Below are positions 9,161 to 16,425 of a stretch of DNA of 64,000 bases, piece after piece. This stretch comes from JABJOR01 sp965603075 (GTDB taxonomy: Bacteria > Pseudomonadota > Alphaproteobacteria > Rhodospirillales > Casp-alpha2), in the NCBI GenBank assembly GCA_965603075.1, contig CBFDBO010000016.1, forward strand, positions 1 through 64,000, given 5' to 3'. The translations under genes and the position numbers were made by a program. Numbering within the stretch: position 1 is the stretch's first letter; each line of letters opens with the position of its first letter. The notes under the pieces were generated by a model. That model saw nothing but the letters and a program-made list of their open reading frames with translations. It was not told where the DNA came from and did not search any database.

Positions 9161-10870
9161 ATGGCTACTGCCACAACCGGTGTAAAAGATGCACCCCCAC
9201 CCATGACCGAAAATTTTTTAGAATTACTTGATGAATCTTTTGGCGACGGCCTCGAAGGCCGCGTTGTAAAAGGTACCGTCATTGCCGTTGACGGCGACGC
9301 TGCGACCATCGACGTCGGGCTTAAATCTGAAGGCCGCATTCCCCTTAAGGAATTTGGCGCAGAAGTAACCCTCGCCCCCGGTGATAAAGTCGACGTTTAC
9401 GTTGAACGCTACGAAGATCGCGAAGGCCTTATTAAACTAAGCCGTGAACGCGCCCGTCGCGAAGAAGCTTGGACCGAACTAGAAACCGCTTATAAAGATC
9501 AAGTCCGTGTTAACGGTACCATCTTTGGTCGCGTCAAAGGCGGCTTCATTGTCGATTTGGCCGGTGCGGTTGCCTTCTTGCCGGGTTCACAAGTTGATAT
9601 CCGCCCCGTACGTGACATTACCCCGCTTATGGGTAACCCACAGCCTTTCCAAATTTTGAAAATGGACGCCCAGCGCAACAACATCGTTGTTTCCCGCCGC
9701 GCCGTTTTGGAAGAAACCCGTTCAGAAGCCCGCGCCGAATTGATCTCCAACCTTACCGAAGGTCAGATCCTCGAAGGCATGGTCAAAAACATCACCGATT
9801 ATGGTGCGTTCGTTGATCTTGGCGGTGTTGATGGTCTGTTGCACGTTACTGATATTGCATGGCGTCGTATTAACCATCCTTCAGAAGCCCTACAAATTGG
9901 CGAAACTGTTAAAGTCCAAATCATCCGCTTCAACTCTGAAACGCAGCGTATCTCACTGGGCATGAAACAGCTTGAAACCGATCCTTGGGATGGTGCTGGC
10001 GATAAATTCCCCGTTGGCAGCAAACTTAACGGCCGCGTTACAAACATCACCGATTATGGTGCATTTGTAGAACTCGAAGCTGGCGTCGAAGGTCTGGTCC
10101 ACGTTTCCGAAATGTCTTGGACTAAGAAAAACGCTCACCCAGGTAAAATCGTATCCACCTCTCAAGAAGTCGAAGTTATGGTTCTTGATGTTGATCCGGA
10201 AAAACGCCGTATCAGCCTTGGTCTGAAACAGTGTTCAGAAAATCCTTGGGATGACTTCTTGGCAACACACCCTGTTGGTATCGAAGTTGAAGGCGAAGTC
10301 AAAAACATCACCGAATTCGGTCTGTTCATTGGCCTCTCCGGCGATATCGATGGCATGGTTCACCTATCCGATCTGTCTTGGTCTGCAACCGGTGATGAAG
10401 CCATCGCCGATTACGCCAAAGGCGACATGGTCAAAGCCAAAGTCCTCGACGTTGATGTGGAAAAAGAACGCATCAGCCTCGGCATCAAACAGATGACCGA
10501 AGATACCGTTGGTGCCGCCCTATCCGGCGTCAAAAAAGGCACGGTTGTTACGTGTGAAGTAACCAGCGTAACCGAAAACGGTCTCGAAGTATCCGTCAAT
10601 GGCGACATGCACGGCTTCATCCGCAAATCTGATCTGTCCCGTGAACGCTCCGAACAGCGTCCGGAACGATTTGCAGCGGGCGAAAAACTGGATGCGAAAG
10701 TATCCCAGATCGATGCAAAAAGCCGCAAGCTTACCCTTTCTATCAAGGCCCTCGAAGCCGAAGAAGAAAAGAAAGCCATGGCTGAATTCGGTTCCTCCGA
10801 TGCGGGCGCAAGCCTCGGCGACATCCTCGGTGCCGCCCTAAAACAAAAACAGGAAAAAGACACAGACTAA
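9161..10870 (+). CDS. rpsA: 30S ribosomal protein S1
   Basis: At 569 residues with six consecutive S1 (OB-fold) domains, at about residues 35-100, 118-185, 205-270, 290-360, 377-445 and 460-530, this is full-length S1. Diagnostic repeats are ITDYGAFVDLGGVDGLLHVTD, ITDYGAFVELEAGVEGLVHVS and ITEFGLFIGLSGDIDGMVHLS. It binds mRNA and helps load it on the 30S subunit. ATG 9161 is preceded by AAAGGA. A rho-independent terminator lies 31 bases past the stop. Confidence 0.98.
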   Translation: MATATTGVKDAPPPMTENFLELLDESFGDGLEGRVVKGTVIAVDGDAATIDVGLKSEGRIPLKEFGAEVTLAPGDKVDVYVERYEDREGLIKLSRERARREEAWTELETAYKDQVRVNGTIFGRVKGGFIVDLAGAVAFLPGSQVDIRPVRDITPLMGNPQPFQILKMDAQRNNIVVSRRAVLEETRSEARAELISNLTEGQILEGMVKNITDYGAFVDLGGVDGLLHVTDIAWRRINHPSEALQIGETVKVQIIRFNSETQRISLGMKQLETDPWDGAGDKFPVGSKLNGRVTNITDYGAFVELEAGVEGLVHVSEMSWTKKNAHPGKIVSTSQEVEVMVLDVDPEKRRISLGLKQCSENPWDDFLATHPVGIEVEGEVKNITEFGLFIGLSGDIDGMVHLSDLSWSATGDEAIADYAKGDMVKAKVLDVDVEKERISLGIKQMTEDTVGAALSGVKKGTVVTCEVTSVTENGLEVSVNGDMHGFIRKSDLSRERSEQRPERFAAGEKLDAKVSQIDAKSRKLTLSIKALEAEEEKKAMAEFGSSDAGASLGDILGAALKQKQEKDTD

Positions 10871-10964
10871 AGACTTCGTCTTTCTGACCTGTTAATAATT
10901 AAGCCCGGTGTGCCATACGCATACCGGGCTTTTTTGTGTGATTTTTTTATTCATTAGTAAACGC
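10870..10964 (+). repeat. rpsA 3' region, copy A of a diverged repeat
   Basis: This stretch contains a small hairpin (AAAGAC-TTC-GTCTTT) and then the rpsA terminator. A clearly related copy lies at 12025-12120: both share AAAGACTTCGTCTT, TGAATAATTAA/TTAATAATTAA, CCCGGTGTGC, TACGCAT and a T-rich tail ending TTTCATTA/TTCATTAG. The two copies flank the metallo-beta-lactamase-fold gene. Confidence 0.75.
10901..10936 (+). terminator. Rho-independent terminator of rpsA
   Basis: AAGCCCGGTGTGC and GCATACCGGGCTT form a strong stem around a short CATAC loop, followed by a run of T. It ends the cmk/rpsA transcript. Confidence 0.9.
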
Positions 10965-11050
10965 TCACCGTAATGCCTAGAATAAAAAAGAATTGAGTAA
11001 AATAGGATTTTGCCTGCAGCCATTAATTTAAAAATTTAAAGGAGCGTCCC

Positions 11051-11983
11051 TTGTACCGTTTCATTCTTGCCGTCCTCTTCTTTTTAGTACCCGTCACGGC
11101 GAACGCCCAAGACGTGCCGCTTAGAATATCACACGTGGGTGGTGGCGAGGGCGAGGGCGTTTACGCCCTCATTGGCGAACTGGACCAACGCTCGCCAACG
11201 AATTTCGGCAACAACGCCACCTTCGGCGCCATTGTCACCGCGGACGGCGTGGTATTGATCGATCCGGGCGGCAGCGCAAAGGGCGCTGCAATGCTGGAAA
11301 CGGCGGTTCAGACCGTAACCGATAAACCCATTATTGCGGTCATCAACACTGGTGGCCAAGATCACCGCTGGTTGGGCAACGATTATTTCAAAAACAAAGG
11401 CGCGCGCATCATCGCCTCCGCCGCCGCCGTCGCCGACCAGCAAGAACGGGTTGGCGATCAATTGACGGGCCTAGAATTTTTTATGGGCGCTGAGGGTCTG
11501 TCCGGTACCAAACCGGTCCACGCCCATGAAACCTTTGAGGACGCTCTGGACCTAGAAATCGGCGGTGTCCAAATTCAGCTACGCCACCCCGGCGGCGCCC
11601 ATACGCCGGGCGATGCTTTCGTCTGGCTGCCCGAAACACGTATCGTGTTCAGCGGCGACATCGTCTACATGGATCGGATGCTGGCCGTCAACGACTATTC
11701 CGACAGCGCCGCTTGGATACAGGCTTTCCAAGCCATGGCCGCCTTCGATCCAAAGATTGTGGTCCCCGGCCACGGCGACCCGGCCCCCTTGGATAAGGCA
11801 CGGGCGCAGACCCTCGATTACCTAAAGAACCTGCGCCATAAAATAGGCCAAGTCATCGATAACGGCGGCGTCATTGAACAGGCCACCGCCGTCGATCAAT
11901 CATCCTTCGCCGAACTCTATAATTTCTCGCAACTGGCCAAACGAAATGCCCAGCAAGTCTTCATCCACATGGAATTCGAATAA
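11051..11983 (+). CDS. Secreted metallo-beta-lactamase-fold hydrolase with altered metal site
   Basis: 310 residues with a Sec signal peptide (residues 1-20, ending TANAQ). The MBL fold is recognisable: GVVLIDPGGS, then NTGGQDHRWLGN where the canonical NTHxHxDHxxGN should be, then HPGGAHTPGDAFVWLP, FSGDIVYMDRM and VPGHGDPAP. The first two His ligands of the HxHxDH box are replaced by Gly and Gln, while the Asp-His and later His/Asp ligands remain, so at least one metal site is incomplete. It resembles SoxH/quinoprotein-associated metallohydrolases. TTG 11051 is a sound start with AAAGGAG upstream. It stands alone between two copies of a terminator repeat. Substrate unknown. Confidence 0.82.
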   Translation: MYRFILAVLFFLVPVTANAQDVPLRISHVGGGEGEGVYALIGELDQRSPTNFGNNATFGAIVTADGVVLIDPGGSAKGAAMLETAVQTVTDKPIIAVINTGGQDHRWLGNDYFKNKGARIIASAAAVADQQERVGDQLTGLEFFMGAEGLSGTKPVHAHETFEDALDLEIGGVQIQLRHPGGAHTPGDAFVWLPETRIVFSGDIVYMDRMLAVNDYSDSAAWIQAFQAMAAFDPKIVVPGHGDPAPLDKARAQTLDYLKNLRHKIGQVIDNGGVIEQATAVDQSSFAELYNFSQLAKRNAQQVFIHMEFE

Positions 11984-12024
11984 ATTTTTTTTGAATCAGG
12001 TCTGTTCAGAGACCTCACCCGCGA

Positions 12025-12120
12025 CAAAGACTTCGTCTTACTTTACGGGCCTGAATAATTAAACCCGGTGTGCGCTACGCATGCCGAGCTTTTCATTGCG
12101 ATTTTGTTTCATTAATTCTA
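12025..12120 (+). repeat. Copy B of the rpsA terminator-region repeat
   Basis: A diverged duplicate of 10870-10964. The hairpin AAAGACTTCGTCTT is kept, and the second hairpin (CCCGGTGTGC / GCATGCCGAG plus TTTT, 12061-12094) has mismatches, so it is a weaker terminator, here serving the MBL gene. The copy suggests duplication or recombination around the inserted gene. Confidence 0.7.
12061..12094 (+). terminator. Probable terminator of the MBL-fold gene
   Basis: An imperfect stem (CCCGGTGTGC with GCATGCCGAG) closes over a short loop and is followed by CTTTTC. It is weaker than its parent copy at 10901-10936. Confidence 0.5.
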
Positions 12121-12192
12121 CATATTTACTGCACATCTTTTAAGGGAGTAGTGTATGTGATATATTGCATCTAATATTTATAGTGGGGTGAT

Positions 12193-12981
12193 ATGGGATA
12201 TACATTATTTGTTGATGAAAGTGGTGAGGAAGGTTTTCAAAAAATTAGAACTTCATCTGAAAAAGGAAGCTCGCCTTGGTTTTCATTAGGTGCTTTTTTA
12301 ATGAAAGATACGGATCGAGAAATTGTTTTAAATTGTATTGATGAATGTAAAGCCGTCGTTAAGAAAAAAGAACTTCATGCAACAGACCTTCAACATAAGC
12401 AAAAAGTTTTTGTATGCCAAAGATTCTCAAAATTGCCTATTACTTTTTTTGGTCTTTTATCAAATAAAAGCAGTCTTGAAAGAGGGAACTACAGAAGTAG
12501 AATTGAAGGTGAAACATGGAAATATTACAATAAAAATGCAGGGTACCTTTTAGAGAAAGTTGGTAGATTTTTAGATGAAAACAATATTACAAAATCCGAA
12601 CATAAAATTATTTTTGAAGAAAAAAGAAGCGTTCACTACGGTAGCATGAAAAATTTTCTAAAAGCTTGTTGGTTGGAACCGCATTATAAAGAAGCAGAAT
12701 TTTTGCAATATATAAATATCCCTTCTATTACGGCTGTTCCAAAGAAAGAAGAACCATTGTTTGTAGTTGCAGATTTTATTGCTCATTCATTATTTCAATG
12801 TTGTGAAGATGCTGATAATTCTGTGACTGAAACGCGCTATTTGAATGAGCTAAGAAGTAATTTTTATAGTGATGATAACGGTGAAATTTTTGATTTTGGT
12901 ATTAAGGCAGTTAATAAAATTTCTGATTTGCAATTACAACAACAAGATCAGAGTTTTATTTTAAATTTAAATGCGAAATAG
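12193..12981 (+). CDS. DUF3800 domain protein
   Basis: 262 residues. The N-terminus LFVDESGEEGF and the C-terminal VVADFIAHSLF match the DUF3800 pattern (a DESG strand and an A-D-x-x-A helix), a family thought to have an RNase H-like fold with acidic catalytic residues; FEEKRS in the middle supplies another acidic pair. DUF3800 genes are frequent in prophages, islands and defence-rich loci. The gene is strikingly AT-rich compared with rpsA and sppA on either side, and stands alone with no operon partner, which points to horizontal acquisition. The molecular activity (possibly a nuclease) is inference. Confidence 0.75.
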   Translation: MGYTLFVDESGEEGFQKIRTSSEKGSSPWFSLGAFLMKDTDREIVLNCIDECKAVVKKKELHATDLQHKQKVFVCQRFSKLPITFFGLLSNKSSLERGNYRSRIEGETWKYYNKNAGYLLEKVGRFLDENNITKSEHKIIFEEKRSVHYGSMKNFLKACWLEPHYKEAEFLQYINIPSITAVPKKEEPLFVVADFIAHSLFQCCEDADNSVTETRYLNELRSNFYSDDNGEIFDFGIKAVNKISDLQLQQQDQSFILNLNAK

Positions 12982-13000
12982 GATAAAGCTTTACGGTGAA

Positions 13001-13127
13001 AGTTTACAAATTAACAGAATTTTGGTTTCGATTCCGGTGAGGATTTCCAAATTATCAAATCCCCCCATCCCCCAAACAAAGAATCCGCAATGCGGACTTG
13101 CTGCGGTGTGGGAAAATTTTGTAAACT
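13001..13127. repeat. Inverted repeat bounding a ~125-base hairpin-rich spacer
   Basis: AGTTTACAAATT (13001-13012) is matched in inverse by AATTTTGTAAACT (13115-13127), with one bulged base. Between them lie smaller hairpins: GGATTT/AAATCC around 13042-13063 and TCCGC-AAT-GCGGA near 13083-13095, plus a C-rich run. The unit sits just after the DUF3800 gene and before sppA. It could be a remnant of a small mobile element or a transcript-end structure; I cannot decide. Confidence 0.4.
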
Positions 13128-13170
13128 AGGGGTATCTATTAATAATCCTTAACAACAGGCCAAAAACATT

Positions 13171-14085
13171 ATGAGCTCTGACACAGATCGCCTTCTTGAC
13201 CGCCGGACATTAAAACGCAGCCTGATTTTTTGGCGGGTGGTGGGGGTGGTTGCCATTGTGGCGGTGTTGGGCGTATCGGTGTTTAATCATGATGTACTGC
13301 CCGAGGACCCCTATGTTGCCATGCTGGATGTGAACGGCGTGATCTTCACCGATGACGAGCGCGACGATTTGTTGGAAGACATGATTACCGATGACAAGGT
13401 CAAGGCGCTGATCGTGCGCATCGACAGCCCCGGCGGCACCTTTGTGGGGGGCGAGGCGCTGTACCTTAGCATACGCGAGCTGGCGGCCACCAAACCCGTG
13501 GTGGCCGTGATCGGCAATGTGGGGACGTCGGCGGCCTATATGGCGGCCATCGGCACCCAGCGGATTTTTGCCAGCACCGGTTCCATCACCGCCTCCATCG
13601 GGGTGATTATGCAAAGCGCCAACGTGTCGGGTCTGTTGGAAAAATTGGGTGTGGAGCCGCTGGTGGTCAAAAGCGGCGATTTGAAAGCCCAACCCAACCC
13701 CATGGAGCCCTTTACACCCGCGGCCCAAGTCATGGTGCAAGGTGTGATCGCGGACCTGCACGATATCTTTGTGGCGATGGTGGCCGAACGGCGGAATTTA
13801 TCCCCTGAAGATGCCCTTTTATTGTCCGATGGACGGATCATGACCGGGCGGCAAGCCATTACCGCGTCCTTGGTGGATGAAATCGGCGGCAAGAATGAAG
13901 CCCGCAATTGGTTGACGCAATCGGCGGGAATCGACGCGGAACTGGCCCTTATCAACGTAACACCCATTGATGAGGTGGATCGGTGGTCCCATGCGTTCTC
14001 AATCTTTATGGGAAAAACTCTGTTTTCTGAACGACTTAGCCTTGACGGTGCACTGTCACTCTGGCACCCTCAGTTAAATTTATGA
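13171..14085 (+). CDS. sppA: Signal peptide peptidase SppA-type serine protease
   Basis: A 304-residue membrane-anchored S49 protease of the short, single-domain type. One N-terminal TM helix (about residues 18-37) is followed by the Clp-like protease domain with RIDSPGGTFVGGE, the nucleophile S120 in VGTSAAYMAA and the general base K172 in SGDLKAQPNPMEP. It degrades leftover signal peptides or membrane protein fragments. In alphaproteobacteria this gene commonly precedes ihfB, as here (121-base gap). Confidence 0.92.
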   Translation: MSSDTDRLLDRRTLKRSLIFWRVVGVVAIVAVLGVSVFNHDVLPEDPYVAMLDVNGVIFTDDERDDLLEDMITDDKVKALIVRIDSPGGTFVGGEALYLSIRELAATKPVVAVIGNVGTSAAYMAAIGTQRIFASTGSITASIGVIMQSANVSGLLEKLGVEPLVVKSGDLKAQPNPMEPFTPAAQVMVQGVIADLHDIFVAMVAERRNLSPEDALLLSDGRIMTGRQAITASLVDEIGGKNEARNWLTQSAGIDAELALINVTPIDEVDRWSHAFSIFMGKTLFSERLSLDGALSLWHPQLNL

Positions 14086-14206
14086 TGATATGTCAGAAAC
14101 GAAATACAGCTTGCTAGTGTATAAGACTATAATTTGTGTATATGCCTAAAATTTATGTGTAAGCCTATTAAAAAGCTCGTATAATAATAGCGAGGAGGGA
14201 GTATCG

Positions 14207-14485
14207 ATGACAAAATCAGAACTAATTGCCCGTCTGGCCGCTGCAAATCCGCACCTGTTTCAGCGCGATATCGAACGGATCGTAACAACCATATTTGACG
14301 AAATTACCGACGCGCTGGCCAATGGCGACCGGGTGGAACTACGCGGCTTTGGCGCGTTCTCGGTTAAACAACGCGGGTCCCGTGTGGGTCGCAATCCCCG
14401 TACCGGTGAAGCGGTGGATGTGTCGGAAAAATACATTCCCTATTTCAAGACAGGCAAACAATTACGAGAAAAGCTAAACACCTGA
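14207..14485 (+). CDS. ihfB: Integration host factor subunit beta
   Basis: A 92-residue HU/IHF-family DNA-bending protein. GFGAFSVKQR and the arm motif VGRNPRTGEAV contain the Pro that wedges into the minor groove. It pairs with IhfA to bend DNA at specific sites in replication, recombination and promoter regulation. ATG 14207 has a strong GAGGAGGGAG Shine-Dalgarno. Neighbour order sppA-ihfB-lapA-pyrF is conserved. Confidence 0.96.
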   Translation: MTKSELIARLAAANPHLFQRDIERIVTTIFDEITDALANGDRVELRGFGAFSVKQRGSRVGRNPRTGEAVDVSEKYIPYFKTGKQLREKLNT

Positions 14486-14591
14486 TTTTGTTTCTATATT
14501 TCTGTAGCGGTTTAAAATTGGTCGCGTTTTATAAAGACGATTTTTCGGTACGTATAAGACGATTTAATATCTTAAAAACGGCATAAAACCT

Positions 14592-14978
14592 GTGAAATTT
14601 CTATCCTGGATTATCCTGCTTCCCCTTGCTTTTGTGCTGATCATTTTCAGTGTCAGCAACCGCGGTTCTGTGCCCATCGATCTATGGCCGTTGCCGTACG
14701 GTATTGAAATCCCGCTTTATATATTATTAATCGCTACGTTGCTGGTTGGTGTTTTATGGGGCGGGGTATCCACATGGATGCGCGCCGGCCAAACACGCCG
14801 CGCGGGACGACTGAAAGCCCAAGAAAATCGCACGCTATCGAGTGAAATAACCCTATTGAAAAAGCAGGTTGAAAACCTAAAAGCCGAAATTAAACTCAGC
14901 CAAACGATTGTTTCACGTGAAACAATTTCACAGTCTGAAAATGTAGAACCTTTAAAATTAGAAAATAAATCCAAATGA
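14592..14978 (+). CDS. lapA: LapA-domain inner-membrane protein
   Basis: A 128-residue protein of the LapA/YciS (DUF1049) family. Two hydrophobic helices (about residues 3-22 and 41-63) are followed by a coiled coil (about 85-110) on the cytoplasmic side. In enterobacteria LapA works with LapB in controlling LPS synthesis; no lapB is adjacent here. It begins at GTG 14592 and ends in an ATGA overlap with pyrF, so the two are translationally coupled. Codons for VSRET inside the gene contain a perfect parS site. Confidence 0.85.
   Translation: MKFLSWIILLPLAFVLIIFSVSNRGSVPIDLWPLPYGIEIPLYILLIATLLVGVLWGGVSTWMRAGQTRRAGRLKAQENRTLSSEITLLKKQVENLKAEIKLSQTIVSRETISQSENVEPLKLENKSK
14909..14924. other. parS: parS centromere-like site (ParB binding)
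   Basis: TGTTTCACGTGAAACA is a perfect 16-base palindrome identical to the consensus parS sequence bound by chromosomal ParB. It lies inside lapA, about 50 bases before pyrF. ParB loads here as a CTP-dependent clamp and, with ParA and SMC, directs origin segregation; such sites cluster on the origin-proximal part of chromosomes. It is the only copy I noticed in this window. Confidence 0.92.
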
Positions 14979-15673
14979 AACCTTCTGATCGAATTTACAC
15001 AGCCCTCGATACAACCGACGCGAACCAAGCCGTTTCGCTCGCCAAAACCTTAAAAGGTCACGTCGGCGGTATGAAAGTCGGCAAAGAATTTTTCACCGCC
15101 AACGGTCCCCAAGGCGTTGCAAAAGTCGCAAACGTTGGCATGCCGATTTTTCTCGATTTGAAATTCCACGATATTCCCAACACCGTGGCCGGGGCCATTC
15201 GCGCCTCGCTGCCCTTAAAACCCGCCATCGTGAATGTCCACGCCCAAGGCGGCAAAGCCATGATGGAAGCCGCCGTAGCCGCCGCTGAGACCGCTGGTAA
15301 ATCCCGCCCGCTGGTGCTCGCCGTGACCATTTTAACATCCCTCGACGATGATGATTTACAATCCACAGGGATCACAGACGGGGTCGGTAACCAAGTGGTC
15401 CGATTGGCAAAACTCGCGCAATCTTGCGGCATTGATGGGGTGGTATGCTCCGCCTTTGAAATTGATGCCCTGCGCCAAGCTTGTGGGCCCAACTTTAAAT
15501 TATTGGTCCCCGGCATCCGCCCCACATGGTCGGTCAGCGGGGATCAAAAACGGGTTATGACCCCCCGCCAAGCCATCGACCGGGGCGCGGATTATCTCGT
15601 CATTGGCCGCCCGATCACCAGCGCCAACGAACCGCTGGACGCGGCTATCCGCATCGCCGATGAGTTAGGGTGA
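14975..15673 (+). CDS. pyrF: Orotidine 5'-phosphate decarboxylase
   Basis: Final step of UMP synthesis: decarboxylates OMP. The 232-residue TIM barrel shows the catalytic Asp-Lys-Asp network in DLKFHDIPNT (D61, K63, D66), an N-terminal substrate Asp in TALDTTD and the phosphate-binding VPGIRP and GADYLVIGRPI segments. The length is normal. Start overlaps the lapA stop (ATGA) and the stop lies six bases before trpF, so lapA-pyrF-trpF form one unit. Confidence 0.97.
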   Translation: MKPSDRIYTALDTTDANQAVSLAKTLKGHVGGMKVGKEFFTANGPQGVAKVANVGMPIFLDLKFHDIPNTVAGAIRASLPLKPAIVNVHAQGGKAMMEAAVAAAETAGKSRPLVLAVTILTSLDDDDLQSTGITDGVGNQVVRLAKLAQSCGIDGVVCSAFEIDALRQACGPNFKLLVPGIRPTWSVSGDQKRVMTPRQAIDRGADYLVIGRPITSANEPLDAAIRIADELG

Positions 15674-15679
15674 ACTGGC

Positions 15680-16321
15680 ATGAGTACTCTCATTAAAATT
15701 TGTGGACTGTCGACCCAAGACAGCGTCGATACCGCCGTTGAGGCGGGCGCCGATATGGTGGGCTTCGTCTTTTTCGAACGTTCGCCCCGGGCCGTCAGCC
15801 CCGCCCATGCGGGTGCTTTGGGCGCGCGGGTGCCGGATACGGTTGAGCGTGTTGGTCTGATCGTCGATGCCACCGATGACGAAATCGCCACCATTTTGCA
15901 AAAAGCCACCCTCGATGTGCTACAACTGCACGGCTCAGAATCCGTGGCACGGGTGGCGGACGTTTCAAATAAATTCAAGCTACCCGTAATGAAGGCGCTC
16001 GCTATTTCTGAGCCCGCTGATCTGGATTTAGCTCAAACCTATGAGGACGTTGCTGACGCGCTGCTTTTTGACGCCAAACCACCCAAAGGGGCCACCCGCC
16101 CCGGGGGCAATGCGGTCACCTTTGATTGGACGATACTCAATAATTACAGTGGTGGAACGCCGTGGTTGCTGGCGGGGGGAATTACCCCGGAAAACGTGGG
16201 CGATGCCCTGCGGATTAGTGGCGCGCCCGGCGTGGATGTTTCGTCTGCGATTGAACAATCACCGGGTGTCAAAGACAACGCCAAAATTGTGCAATTTATC
16301 AAGGCCGTAAAATCGGTTTAA
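15680..16321 (+). CDS. trpF: Phosphoribosylanthranilate isomerase
   Basis: Third step of tryptophan synthesis: Amadori rearrangement of phosphoribosylanthranilate. The 213-residue TIM barrel has the catalytic Cys in KICGLS (residue 8), GADMVGFVFFERSPR, LQLHGSE, and the phosphate site LLAGGITPENV with GVDVSSAIE near the end. It follows pyrF by six bases and precedes trpB by about 100 bases. Confidence 0.97.
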   Translation: MSTLIKICGLSTQDSVDTAVEAGADMVGFVFFERSPRAVSPAHAGALGARVPDTVERVGLIVDATDDEIATILQKATLDVLQLHGSESVARVADVSNKFKLPVMKALAISEPADLDLAQTYEDVADALLFDAKPPKGATRPGGNAVTFDWTILNNYSGGTPWLLAGGITPENVGDALRISGAPGVDVSSAIEQSPGVKDNAKIVQFIKAVKSV

Positions 16322-16357
16322 TGGATAAGATTTGCTGTAATTTAGGGGCGTTGTAGG

Positions 16358-16385
16358 CTATTAAATGTGCACTATTAAATGTGTA
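16358..16385 (+). repeat. 14-base tandem duplication upstream of trpB
   Basis: CTATTAAATGTGCA (16358-16371) is followed directly by CTATTAAATGTGTA (16372-16385), in the trpF-trpB gap about 40-70 bases before trpB. It may overlap the trpB promoter; no attenuator or leader peptide is apparent. Confidence 0.6.
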
Positions 16386-16425
16386 CTATAAATTTATCCA
16401 TAATTAGAACAGGCAGGATAGCTTG

